From Palaemon carinicauda (lineage: Eukaryota > Arthropoda > Malacostraca > Decapoda > Palaemonidae), in assembly GCF_036898095.1 (NCBI RefSeq), contig NC_090746.1:103211116-103275115 (forward strand): a stretch of 64,000 nucleotides of DNA, given 5' to 3'. The position numbers were made by a program, and so were the translations under genes. Below the pieces are notes generated by a model. That model worked only from the letters and a program-made list of their open reading frames with translations. It was not told the origin of the DNA and made no database searches. Positions 41,014 through 51,425 of this stretch are shown here, one piece after another; position 1 is the first letter of the stretch, and each line of letters begins with the position of its first letter.

Positions 41014-41973
41014 ATGCTGAAGAAGGAACGCTGCTCAGTCAGGCTGTGGATGAGTCTGGTAGGGACGCTGTCATCCGTGGAACAATTTGTGTCACTAGGA
41101 AGACTACACCTCCGTCCTCTTCAATACCATCTAGCTTTTCACTGGAAAAAGGACAAGACGCTAGAAGCGGTCTCGATCCCGGTTTCCGAAAAGATAAAGT
41201 CTTATCTGACTTGGTGGAAGGACAATATCAACCTAAGAGAGGGTCTTCCCCTGGCTGTTCAGACTCCCAACCACGTTCTCTTCTCGGACGCATCGGACGT
41301 GGGCTGGGGCGCGACACTAGACGGTCGGGAATGCTCAGGACTGTGGAACTCGAGTCAGAGGAGCATGCATATCAACTGCAAGGAGCTGTTGGCAGTACAT
41401 CTGGCCTTGAAAAGCTTCAAGTCTCTCCTTCGAGGCAAAGTGGTGGAAGTTAACTCGGACATCACCACGGCCTTGGCGTACATCTCCAAACAAGGAGGTA
41501 CCCACTCACTGACGTTGTACGAGATCGCAAGGGACCTGCTCATCTGGTCAAAAGGTCAAGACATCTCCCTAGTAACGAGGTTCATCCAAGGCGACTTGAA
41601 CGTCATAGCAGATTGTCTCAGTCGGAAAGGGCAAGTAATTCCAACCGAATGGACCCTCCACAAGGATGTGTGCAAGAGACTTTGGGCCACTTGGGGTAAA
41701 ACCATCCATAGATCTCTCTGCAACCTCGCTGACCAAGAGGCTTCCAATCTATTGCTCTCCAGTCCCGGACCCAGCAGCAATACATATAGATGCTTTCCTC
41801 CTAGATTGGTCACATCTGGATCTCTACGCATTCCCACCGTTCAAGATTGTCAACAAGGTACTGCAGAAGTTCGCCTCTCACGAAGGGACAAGGTTGACGT
41901 TAGTTGCTTCCCTCTGGCCCGCGAGAGAATGGTTCACCGAGATACTTCGATGGTTAGTAGACGTTCCCAGTAG
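41014..41973 (+). pseudogene. DIRS RNase H domain (RT core missing), copy 1
   Basis: From ATG 41014 the frame has LTWWKDNINLREGLPL, then the RNase H core: FSDASDVGWGATL (Asp92), INCKELLAV (Glu124), VNSDITTALAYI (Asp149) and IADCLSRKG (Asp200). All four catalytic acidic residues of RNase H are present. RNase H removes the RNA strand during reverse transcription. The preceding RT palm with YxDD is absent, and gag ends only 26 bp upstream. After residue about 228 an extra A in the AAAACC run at 41697-41703 shifts the frame. The true continuation (ATSLTKRLPIYCSPVPDPAA, LLDWSHLDLYAFPPF) is in the frame 41666-42223. In the annotated frame the reading ends at TAG 41971. Confidence 0.85.
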
Positions 41974-42223
41974 TCTTCCTCTAAGGGTAGACCTTCTACG
42001 TCAGCCACACGTAAAGAAGGTACTCCAAAGCCTCCACGCTCTTCGTCTGACTGCCTTCAGACTATCGAAAGACTCTCGAGAGCTAGAGGCTTTTCGAAGG
42101 AAGCAGCCAGTGCGATTGCTAGAGCAAGGAGAGCGTCTTCCATTAGAGTCTACCAATCGAAATGGGAAGTCTTCCGAGACTGGTGCAAGTCAGTTTCTGT
42201 ATCCTCGACCAGTACCTCTGTAG
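41704..42223 (+). pseudogene. C-terminal extension of DIRS RT-RNase H, overlapping the recombinase
   Basis: This frame encodes LPIYCSPVPDPAAIHIDAFL, WSHLDLYAFPPFKIVNKVLQ, SLWPAREWFTEILRWLVD and ends RPVPL at 42223. It is the conserved tail that follows RNase H in DIRS polyproteins. It belongs to the upstream RNase H frame but is displaced by a 1-bp insertion. The last about 250 bp overlap the recombinase frame in a different phase. The same overlap exists in copy 3 (60778-61100). Overlap of RT-RNase H and YR frames is known for DIRS elements. Confidence 0.8.
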
Positions 42224-43122
42224 CTCAAATAGCTGTTTTTCTCTTATACCTGAGAAAAGGACGATCCCTTTCAGCTCCCACTATCAAGGGCTACAGAAGC
42301 ATGTTGGCATCGGTCTTCCGGCATAGAGGCTTAGATCTTTCCAAACATAAAGATCTGCAAGACCTCCTTAAGTCTTTTGAGACCACCAAGGAGCGTCGTT
42401 TGGCTACCCCTGGATGGAATTTAGACGTGGTACTAAGATTCTTCATGTCAGACAGGTTGGAGCCGTTACAATCAGCCTCCCTGAAAGATCTCACTCTTAA
42501 GACTCTTTTCCTGGTATGCTTAGCCTCGGCTAAAAGAGTCAGTGAGATTCATGCCTTCAGCAAGAACATCGGATTTTCGTCAGAAAAAGCCACTTGTTCG
42601 CTACAACTTGGTTTTCTAGCCAAAAATGAGCTGCCTTCTCGGCCTTGGCCTAAATCTTTCGATATCCCCAGCTTATCGGAGATCGTAGGCAATGAACTAG
42701 AAAGAGTCTTATGCCCTGTTAGAGCTCTTAAGTTCTATTTAAAGCGTACTAAACCTTTACAAGGCCAATCTGAAGCTTTATGGTGTTCAGTTAAGAAACC
42801 ATCTTTGCCTATGTCAAAGAATGCTTGGTCAGACTTTATCAGATTGTTAATACGAGAAGCTCATTCACATCTGAGTGAGGAAGACCGAACTTTGCTTAAG
42901 GTGAAGACGCACGAAGTTAGAGCTGTAACAACTTCCGTGGCCTTTAAGCAAAATATATCTCTGCAAAGTATAATGGACGCAACCTATTGGAGAAGCAAGT
43001 CAGTGTTCGCGTCATTTTACTTGAAAGATGTCCAGTCTCTTTACAAGAACTGCTACACACTGGGACCATTCGTAGCAGCGAGTGCAGTAGTGGGTGAGGG
43101 CTCAACCACTACAATTCCCTAA
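41974..43122 (+). CDS. DIRS tyrosine recombinase (copy 1), intact catalytic residues
   Basis: The frame is open from just after TAG 41971-41973 to TAA-region stop at 43122 (382 codons). The first ATG in this frame is at 42301. The N-terminal SAM-like DNA-binding part includes VYQSKWEVFRDWCKS, VAQIAVFLLYLRK and PTIKGYRSMLASVFRHRG. The catalytic domain has the first Arg in SAKRVSEIHAF, HEVR (His and second Arg), a Trp in TYWRSK and the nucleophilic Tyr in FASFYLKD; counted from the ATG at 42301 these are R79, H204, R207, W230 and Y240. The enzyme would integrate circular element DNA without target duplication. The start is uncertain because conserved recombinase sequence precedes the only ATG. 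Expression may use a frameshift, splicing or a non-ATG start. The frame ends CYTLGPFVAASAVVGEGSTT. Confidence 0.88.
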   Translation, partial: SSSKGRPSTSATRKEGTPKPPRSSSDCLQTIERLSRARGFSKEAASAIARARRASSIRVYQSKWEVFRDWCKSVSVSSTSTSVAQIAVFLLYLRKGRSLSAPTIKGYRSMLASVFRHRGLDLSKHKDLQDLLKSFETTKERRLATPGWNLDVVLRFFMSDRLEPLQSASLKDLTLKTLFLVCLASAKRVSEIHAFSKNIGFSSEKATCSLQLGFLAKNELPSRPWPKSFDIPSLSEIVGNELERVLCPVRALKFYLKRTKPLQGQSEALWCSVKKPSLPMSKNAWSDFIRLLIREAHSHLSEEDRTLLKVKTHEVRAVTTSVAFKQNISLQSIMDATYWRSKSVFASFYLKDVQSLYKNCYTLGPFVAASAVVGEGSTTTIP

Positions 43123-43520
43123 TTCCTTATCCTTTTAATCTGTCTCTTGAAATGTTGTTTTTTTATGGGTTGTCCGGAAGGCTAAGAAGCCTTTCGCATC
43201 CTGGTTGATTTGGCGGGTGGTCAAAGTCATTTCTTGAGAGCGCCTAGATTAGGGGTTTTGATGAGGTCCTGTTGTATGGGTTGCAACCCTTGATACTTCA
43301 GATCCTAGGGGTCGATCAGCATCCTAAGAGGATCGCGAGGCTCCGTAAGGAAGACGTACTTAAAAGGCAGAGTAATTGTTCAAGTCGACTTCCTTACCAG
43401 GTACCTATTTATTTTGTTTTTGTTATTTTGATAACTTCTAAAATGAAATAAAAACTCTTAGCTCATAAAAGTGTAAACATATATTGCTGGTCTCTACCCA
43501 CCCCCCTGGGTGTGAATCAG
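43123..43520 (+). other. 3' untranslated region of DIRS copy 1
   Basis: Lies between the recombinase stop and the internal complementary region. Conserved blocks GCTAAGAAGCCTTTCGCATC, GTCGACTTCCTTACCAGGTA and CCACCCCCCTGGGTGTGAAT also appear, complemented, at 59490-59830 in copy 3. Confidence 0.75.
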
Positions 43521-43612
43521 CTATATAATCACCGGCTAAGTTAAATATTGAAAAATGTTATTTTGATAATAAAATAAATTTTTGAATATACTTACCCGGT
43601 GATTATAAATTA
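43521..43612 (+). repeat. Internal complementary region of DIRS copy 1
   Basis: TATATAATCACCGGCTAAGT, TAAATATTGAAAAATGTTAT, AATAAAATAAATTTTTGAAT and ACTTACCCGGTGATTATA follow one another. The first half is the complement of the left outer end (37360-37394), the second half of the right outer end (43800-43853). They meet at the AAAAATGTTA joint, which allows the two element boundaries to be set. Confidence 0.92.
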
Positions 43613-43655
43613 AATGACCCTCCCTTCCTCCCCAATAGAGACGCAGTGGGACGAG

Positions 43656-43813
43656 GAGAAAATTGAGTCTTTTTTTACATTGAGTACTGGGTATCTGGAC
43701 GACAGATGGCGCTGTTGGGCACACCCGCAACCTGTGTAGCGATCGCTGGCGAGTTTTTACCGTAGAGTTGTCTGTCGAGCAACAGAGTTGCAGCTATATA
43801 ATCACCGGCTAAG
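43656..43813 (-). repeat. Right inverted terminal repeat of DIRS copy 1
   Basis: Complement of 37375-37533. The element extends 40 bp beyond it to 43853 with TATATTCAAAAATTTATTTT, a non-inverted outer tail. Confidence 0.92.
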
Positions 43814-43853
43814 TATATTCAAAAATTTATTTTATTATCAAAATAACATTTTT

Positions 43854-44589
43854 AGCAATTGATTCAAATTCATTCTATAACCTGTATATTAAAGTACTTT
43901 AATTACTTGTGAATATAACCTCCAACTAATTATTTTACTTTAAATATCATTTCATTATTGTCTATGTATACCTCTTAAGACTGTAATCTAATAATTAGTA
44001 ACTGAGATTATATTTCCTTTTACACTTTGACTCTATTGTAGGCCATTGTTCTCTTAAAAAGGTATAAGCAGATATATAGGAGATAGCTATTGGACAAAAA
44101 TGTCTCTCTCTGATTATCATCCATATTTTGCCAGTGCTTTACAGTCAATGTTTTTCTTGGAGGGGAGGGCGGGGGTGTAGTTCATCATATTCTAGACATC
44201 AACAGGTTTATAAATATTGGTATTATAAATCTACTAGAGAAGTAAGTACATATGATTTTGGCTTATACTATGTTTCAAATAACCATCATGTTTCCTTTCC
44301 TCATGCAATAATGACAAATATTCTGCTTAAATGAAAGTTTCATATATAAAGCTCCACTACTAGAATTATTTTCTATACATTCCAGTTAAAGGTAAAACCA
44401 AGCAAGCTTTTAATCTATTAAATAGGTTTACTTATTGTGCTAGCAACTAAATCATTTATTATATGTAAGAGGAAACAAGTCATGAATAGGATAATTTTGA
44501 ATATTTGTGAAGGGAATCACTGTTAAGGTCTTAAATAGCATGGCTAAGCATTAGTGGAGTTTAAATACTGCATTATTGTTTAAAGGTCG
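43854..44589. other. AT-rich DNA, no gene
   Basis: No coding or repeat feature supported. Confidence 0.55.
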
Positions 44590-44882
44590 CTTTCCACTTG
44601 GTAAGGATAGAAGAGAGACTTTATCTCCGGTACTCTGCTATTCTTGGAGGACAATCCAAAATCAAACCACTGTTCTCTAGTCCTGAGTAGTGCAATAGCC
44701 TCTGTACCATGGTCTTACACTGTCTTGGGTTAGCTTTCTTTTGATTAAGGGTTCAGTCAGGCACACTATCTGCTTCTTTATTTCCTTTCCTAACTGAGCT
44801 ATTCTCCCAGTTGGAGCCCTTGGGCGTATAACATTCTGCTTTTCCAACTAGAGTTACAGCTTAACTAGTAGTACTAATAAAA
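44590..44882 (+). mobile_element. LINE/SINE 3' end debris, plus orientation
   Basis: The end GAGCTATTCTCCCAGTTGGA, CTGCTTTTCCAACTAGAGTT and ACAGCTTAACTAGTAGTACT is the same 3' end as at 640-720, in reverse. Upstream CCTCTGTACCATGGTCTTAC, TGTCTTGGGTTAGC and CAGTCAGGCACACTATC are known companions of this dispersed arthropod repeat. It is 5'-truncated with no coding part. Confidence 0.7.
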
Positions 44883-44884
44883 CT

Positions 44885-44887
<3 letters not shown>

Positions 44888-44963
<76 letters not shown>
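44888..44963. repeat. (CT)n microsatellite
   Basis: About 38 uninterrupted CT units, directly following the LINE debris. Confidence 0.96.
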
Positions 44964-44964
<1 letters not shown>

Positions 44965-46189
44965 AACTGAGGTTATATTTGTGATAAAAATGTACCTGCT
45001 TCAAAATAAGTTTAGATTATGTTTTGAAACTTTTTCCCAAAGTTGTTTGTAACCTTCATTTCAAAACTTCATATTAAATGTTTCGGTAATTTTCATTAAT
45101 TATTCTCAAACAAAATGTAAGTTATTCTGATCACGTATAACATTCCCATTGCTTTTTTGCAGTAAAAGATCTTATTTATTCTTCATTCTAATGAATGGAA
45201 ATTTGTTTAAAATCTTTAAAATGACCAAATAGCTATGAAAAGTATAAAATCTGTTTACTGGTTTTAAGCTTTGCATCTTCTTTACAGAACCAATTCAGTG
45301 GCTCATACTTCAGTCTAGAATATAGCCTATGTAGTTGATAGTATTTGTAGTTTGGAGGATTTTACGAATTGAATTTATATAAAAAAGGCATTACGAAAGG
45401 AATAGTAATCTAATTTGAGTTATTGTAGTTTTTAAGAGAAAGAAACCATCGGTGAAGTAGTTTAAAATCAACATTCACGGAATATTTTTTAAAGTAGAGG
45501 TTTTAAGAGTTCTTTTGATTTATACCTTCATGATTATTCTTGAAAGACTTTTAAAGGAAGAGTTGTACTTAATGTAAGGGTTATTAAGAATATGTAAAGA
45601 GGATGGGCAGATACATCTGGTTCTTGATATTTGGCTAAACTTGAAGGGATTTAGGAATTGCAGCTAAAGTTACTGCTTCGGAGGAAAGAGAAATAATCAG
45701 GTAGTGATCAGTTACTTAGGACAAAGGGAGTAATAAGACCTACCTATAAGGAGGCTCAGAAAGGAAAAGAAATAAAGTGTTTAAAATAATTTACTTAATG
45801 TCTACGGAATCCAATTTACTTAATGTCAACGGAATCCTTTCAATGTTGTATTTTAAAGGATTTTTAGTTATTTAAAAATAATGGCTTTTACAAATTTAGA
45901 AGAGAACGTCATGGTTCAAAATTTCAATTGCAATAGAAATGTAGATTGTTTTTTTTACACCTATCAAAGGTGGTTTTATAAGTCAATTGGCTTTGAAAGT
46001 CGAGAGATGACTTTGGTTTTATAGGTCAATTTGCTTTGAAAGTTGAGAGATAACTTTATATAAATAGGTTGTGAATTCAAAATGGTAATTCAACAGATTT
46101 CAAATGCTTAAAACCAATGACTTTTTATATACAATGAAATACTATGTTTTGTCATTTAAGATTTTATATACAAATATTTACAATTAACA
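44964..46189. other. AT-rich DNA with small tandem duplications
   Basis: ATTTACTTAATGTC(T/A)ACGGAATCC is duplicated at about 45789 and 45815. GGTTTTATA(A/G)GTCAATT(G/T)GCTTTGAAAG is duplicated at about 45971 and 46015. No gene seen. Confidence 0.6.
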
Positions 46190-47745
46190 CTTGAGACATG
46201 AGATGCTTGTATGACTTATAACTGTACATTGGGTAGAATGATTATTTCAAATATTTTGTTGTAAATAATAGGAGCTACTTTTTAAGGTCTATTGCATAAG
46301 AATAATTGCTATACACGAAACTATTTAATATACAAGAGCTAGAGTTCTTAATAATGATTTATGTCAAAATAAATGACATACCTCTGCTAATGGTATAACT
46401 ACATATATTGGATAAGTAAAGGTAGATGGCCCAGCATTTTAACATCAATAATATGGGCATTACTGGCTTCTTCAATCCTATCCTAGGTTCATTGTATTCA
46501 GAAAGCTGGAAAAGGTTTATTCATGATTATGTGTTAACGATATATGTATATCTGATTCTAATTTACTACTTTACATTCATAACAGAAATGAAACATCTTA
46601 TGTTGAGCAATCCAGGGGTTCACCAAGAAAGTGTGATCGTCAGTTAATTCTCAATATCCCCAATCAATAGTGGTAACCCTAAGATTTTACTCATTTTCAA
46701 CACTGAAATAGATAGGTAAGAAAAGTCATGTATGATAGAGCTCAACTTTGAAAAATTTTCATCTGAGCAAACTATTCTGAGAAATACGTCATTTGACCTA
46801 AAGAAGCAAGCAAAAATCTATCACTGCCTTTGGTATCCATATTACTTAACAAGGCGAGACTATGCAAATGTAACTAGGCTTGCTTTAGAAATAGTTTGCT
46901 GAATAAGGGTTGTTCAGTCATCATCTTACTGATATTTCTATCTCATTTTTGAGAAATTAACAAAATCTGCTTCACTCACATAAGAAATGTTGAAGCCTAA
47001 AGTTTTGCTAATTTCTCAAGACTGATAAAATTATAAGTACTCTTATATGTCTAAACAACCTTTATTCACCAGATTATTTTCATAAAAGCTTAATTTGATT
47101 TTGCACAGGCTCACATTCGTAATGTTGATACTAATGGACAGACTTTAGCTTGCTTCTATAGGTCAAATGAGGTATTTCTAAGAATAGTTGCCTCAACAGA
47201 ATTTATTTTTGTTCAGAGTCATGCTCTATCGCTTAAGACTGGTCTTTATCTATTTCAATTTTGAAAATGAGCAAAATCCAAGGCTTTGGCATTGAGGGGG
47301 AATATTAAGATTAACCTGGCGCCTACACTTTGGTTAACACCAGGATTTCAACATAGGATATCCTGTCTCATTTCTGTAAGAATGAAGAAGTATATTCTAA
47401 TCAGATATCCAAATATCCTTTTCACGATATAATGAGTACACACTTTCCGGCTTTGTGGCCATAATGAACCTATGATATGGCTAAAAAAAAGTCAGTAATG
47501 CCCATATTAATGACGTCAAAAAGATGGCCACATACCTTTATTAATTCAACATATGTAGTTATACCATTAGCATAGGTATGTATTTTTTGGTCATAAATTA
47601 TTAATAAGAACTCTTGCCTCTTATATATCAAACATTTTCGTGTATACCAATTATTCTTATGCAATAGTAATGCCAACTAGCTCATATTAAATACAACAAA
47701 ATATTTCTAATCTTGTAACTTTACCCAATTTGCTATATGTAATAT
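46190..47745. repeat. 1.55-kb imperfect palindrome (long inverted repeat)
   Basis: Outer arms pair: GCATAAGAATAATTG(C)TATACACGAAA at 46293 and its complement near 47640; CTAATGGTATAACTACATAT at 46387 and near 47552; AATATGGGCATTACTG at 46448 and near 47496. Middle arms pair: CATTTGACCTA(A/T)AGAAGCAAGC at 46790 against 47150. Inner arms pair: GAATAAGGGTTGTTCAG at 46901 against 47055. The centre is near 46970. Arms have diverged by substitutions and indels. No TIR-type ends or genes are evident, so it may be an old inverted duplication or foldback element. A transcript across it could form a long hairpin. Confidence 0.85.
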
Positions 47746-48839
47746 ATTTTAGTATATTGAACTTCATTAATCTGTTGAAATTTTACCATATTTTACTTTG
47801 TAACATTTAAGGAATTCCAAAATAAAATGTAAAAAAGGATTCAAACTTTTTAATTTAGTTGTCCATGATACATAAAAATAAACGTACAATGAAATATACA
47901 AAGAAAATGAAATGAAACAAACGAAAACGGAGGTGAAAGAAAAAAAAAAACGAAAATGCAATGACGTTGAGTATTCTCCTTAAGCGGCCCCCTACCCCTT
48001 CTAGCACCAGCAAATGCCTTATTCCCCACGAAAATGGGCTAAAAGACCCATGAAATAGTCCTCTCTCCTAACTAGTCACTTGTCTTTATAGACTGGTATT
48101 GACCCCCCAAATACAGAGTTCGTTCACTCCCCCCCCCCCTGGTGGGGTGAGTGCAGCAGTACCAGTGTTTTATGAAAGTAGAGTACAAAGTCAAGATGGC
48201 CGACCAGTCTCGTATTTCATTTTGGACAAGTCCACTTCTTAATCCAGCCGACTGTCAAGCAGATTTTATCCTGAATAAAGTCATGATAATAATGGCCTTA
48301 ATATTTCCATTGGTTAATATCCCTCAAAAACCTTATTCAATATTAAAGCTAAAATATGATTATAGGTATAAAAGTGTAACTAAATATGTACTTAAGGCTT
48401 CCAATTATCACTGGGTGAATAAAATCTTAGCAATTCTTGTAAAACTTTTATTGTAGAAGATTAAATGTCAAACATGAGACAGGTTTCAGTATAATCAGTT
48501 AATATTTTATGATTCAAATACAAACACTATGAAATCAATGACAAATATGCATCTGATTCATGAAACCTCATTTTCTGAAAAGCTTTAAATGCCCTAGATT
48601 CAAAGAAAACTTGACGTTTGTCAAGCACTTAGCTCACAATTCGACGAGGAAAGACTCTTAGATGAGTCACCCTTGAACCAGTATGGTGCAGTGAATGACA
48701 AAATGTCCTGTTTTCTTTGTTTTCTGGTAAATGTCCATTTTCTTTTTATGAACAACTGTTTGGTGCATTTGAAGCTCAGCATTTTAGAATGAATATATTA
48801 TGATTGTGTAATTAAGCAGTGTTTCCTCTAATAGAAATA
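47746..48839. other. AT-rich DNA, no gene
   Basis: An open frame of about 100 codons at 48151-48456 has no recognisable motif and runs over AT-rich sequence, so I do not call it. A C-run lies at 48130-48140. Confidence 0.5.
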
Positions 48840-49012
48840 TAAAATTATTAATAAAAATAGAAGGAAAAGGAAAGCCCACCAAGGCCATCCCCTATCCCAC
48901 CTAGTAACCAGACACTTAAGGCAAAGTTTTATTCTGAGATAGCAAAGTTACTAGGCCCTTGAATGCTTTCCTTTTCCTTCCTTTTTTTTTCTTTTATTAA
49001 TAATTTTACAAC
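48840..49012. repeat. Small foldback (MITE-like) element
   Basis: ATTATTAATAAAAATAGAAG and GGAAAAGGAAAGC at 48845-48880 are complementary to GCTTTCCTTTTCCTTCC and CTTTTATTAATAAT at 48966-49005. The arms are about 40 bp and the loop about 85 bp. No target duplication could be fixed. Confidence 0.65.
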
Positions 49013-51425
49013 AATATCATCAGGATTGTAATTTAATGACTTCAGGAATAGTTTAGAGCTCTCCTGAAGTTAATGGTAAAACATTATGTTATAATTTACT
49101 TTACTCTAAGTCAGATTCAAGCTATTTCAGCTAGGTTAAATCTTTAATGACATGAAATTATACATTTGGACAAGAAAAAATCATTTATATTTCAACAATG
49201 GAAATCAAATAAAAACATCTAAATCAAACAAGTCATTTTAAGGTCTTTGTGCAATTTCAGAACGATCCATTACTACAGACACCTGAAGCTCAGTGAAAAG
49301 CAGACAAGATTCACAAATGCCAAGTTGCCTCCCTGTCCCGTCCCATTTAATGCTCATGATTGAGTCAGGTAAAAGAGAAGAAGACGTGCAAGGCTACTGC
49401 CCTGACCATCCTTGCTACTCCTCCCTGCAGACAGTCAGATCGGACCGAAGTACGCATTCACCTTACACATGGACACCTGAATCACTTTAGCTGTGTAATA
49501 AAGTTTTCAAATGCAAACCCTAGAAGAAGCAATGATGCGGTGACTTCATAAAGTTAACACCATTAAAAATCTTATGAAAATGGCTTATATTTTACATGCA
49601 GAAGGACAGTTTTATGAAACATATTTCAATTCAATATTTACCTACAGTTTGAGTTAGATTAAGTTTTATGTCTCTCTCAGGTCTACAATCGATACCACAG
49701 AAATATGCAATACTCCTAGAAATATAAGTATGTCTTACATACCTATAGAATAATTTTCATAATAGAGAAACAAAGGACCAAGAATTATAACTTGTATTCA
49801 CGAGAATTAGTGTCAGGAAAATACACTAATAAAGAGCGAAGCATCAAACTCAAATTTCTGAACAAAATATAAATTTCTGGGGCGGCCTGTGACGGCCGGT
49901 GAGAGAAAGGTCCTTCCTTATACCTTTCCTAATAATTCTATCATATATTTTTCGGTGACTTTAAGATGACTTTAGTTTTATCCTTGAATAGTTCAGCAAA
50001 TCGGATAATCAATAACTAAAAACTAAAATCAAAAAGATATGCTCTTTAAAAGAATCAGCAAATCTAAAATAAAATCGAGAAAGGATATTGCTCTTTACAA
50101 AATTAGTTTTCTATAGGTTCAATTAAAGAATTAAACATTTCAGTTGAATAAATGGCTCTCTCTGAAAATCTATAATTTTTAGGAAAATACTAAAACCTCA
50201 AGTGATTTTCTTACTGATAATACACTTTTAAGATTATAAGGCGGGCTATTTTAAAACTTAAAAGTATTTTTTATGGGCTCATGGTTACTGAAGCTGAGGA
50301 TTCTACACTCTTGGAAAATACATTATTGAAGAAACTCGTAATTGAAGCTTGTCAATGCCTGGCTAACTGAGTGTTGTACCGGCTAAATGAATAGAGGGTA
50401 TTTATACGTTTTCACATATTTGAATACAATAACTTTATAAGCTACACTATGTAAACTGTAATGCGAAACCCACCCCAATTCTACATGAAATATCTACCCT
50501 CCTAATTCGTACGCTTCTACATAAAAAAGCTGTTACTAAAATCCTTTGTCTAACTTTTTTAAGGAAACACAGACAAAAAGCAGACTTCCCTTACCCACCT
50601 TGGGACATGACCTATTAAAAGGAAATAGGCAAAAGACCAACCTAACGTCTACACAACTTCTTCACACCAGTCAATCAATACTAGAACAGAAATCCCTCAT
50701 TCCTTGTAGTGGAATTCTTGACAAATTAGTAGCACAAATTCCCAATATTCAATATTTACAATTTTCCATCGCAATTAAATCAGATACTAATATCAAAGAT
50801 TAAATTTTACGAGATTTTAATCCTTTTGCTATACCAATGTGGGAGGAATAACGGAGGCAATAAAAGTGGCTTAAAAGCCACTGATCTACCAACAAGAAAA
50901 ATAAATTCTTACAAGGAACACTGTGATAAGAGATTTCATGAGGGAGATTGGATTGAATTTAGGAATGTAATATAGCCCAACACTTGAAACCATGAGGCCA
51001 TTTAATACCCAAATACAACAGGGAGCAGGAATACAGGTACACTTAGAATCAAAAGTTATAAGAGCTTTGATGGCAAGATGAAACAATGAAGGCAGGAAAT
51101 CAGGTGGCAAGGTTGAAGGGCATAAAGCAAGTGCACCTACAGTAGGATCTGAAGGAACACTGCCTACATAGAATTTCGTGAGGTGAACTGATGGCACTGG
51201 CCCCTCCTGCTTTTTTGAGTTATAGAACGGAGAGGATGGGATGGGAATTATCCTATTCTACTGCGTTATGGTGTAAAATGTTAACCCTACAGTAGCTAGG
51301 TTATGCAGTATCCAATTGCTCATATCTTATTTCATTACTTTTGCAGCTCCATCAATCAATTCAATACTCAAACTACTTTAGTCGCAAGGAGTTACAATAC
51401 TCCAATAAACGAGAAATGATGAAAC
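49013..51425. other. AT-rich DNA, no gene; one weak exon-like trace
   Basis: At 49360-49510 lie a donor-like CAGGTAAAAG, an acceptor-like CTCCCTGCAGACAG and an AATAAAG poly(A)-type signal at about 49498. This could be a last exon, but no conserved protein is encoded. The rest shows no feature. Confidence 0.35.

Larger units (their letters stand above)
37360..43853 (+). mobile_element. DIRS-like tyrosine-recombinase retrotransposon (copy 1)
   Basis: The best-preserved element in the window (about 6.5 kb). It has inverted terminal repeats of about 158 bp (37375-37533 and 43656-43813) and an internal complementary region at 43521-43612 that joins complements of both outer ends. Gene order is gag, RNase H, then tyrosine recombinase (YR). 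No integrase and no LTRs are present, and no target duplication is expected for this class. Both ends are at TTTTT, as for circle integration by recombination. The RT catalytic core is missing between gag and RNase H, so the copy is non-autonomous. Confidence 0.92.

Noticed and set aside
48151..48456. 101-codon ORF
   Set aside because: AT-rich, no domain, no conserved neighbours and poor start context; compatible with chance.
50546..50803. 85-codon ORF
   Set aside because: No recognisable motif and no splice or promoter support.
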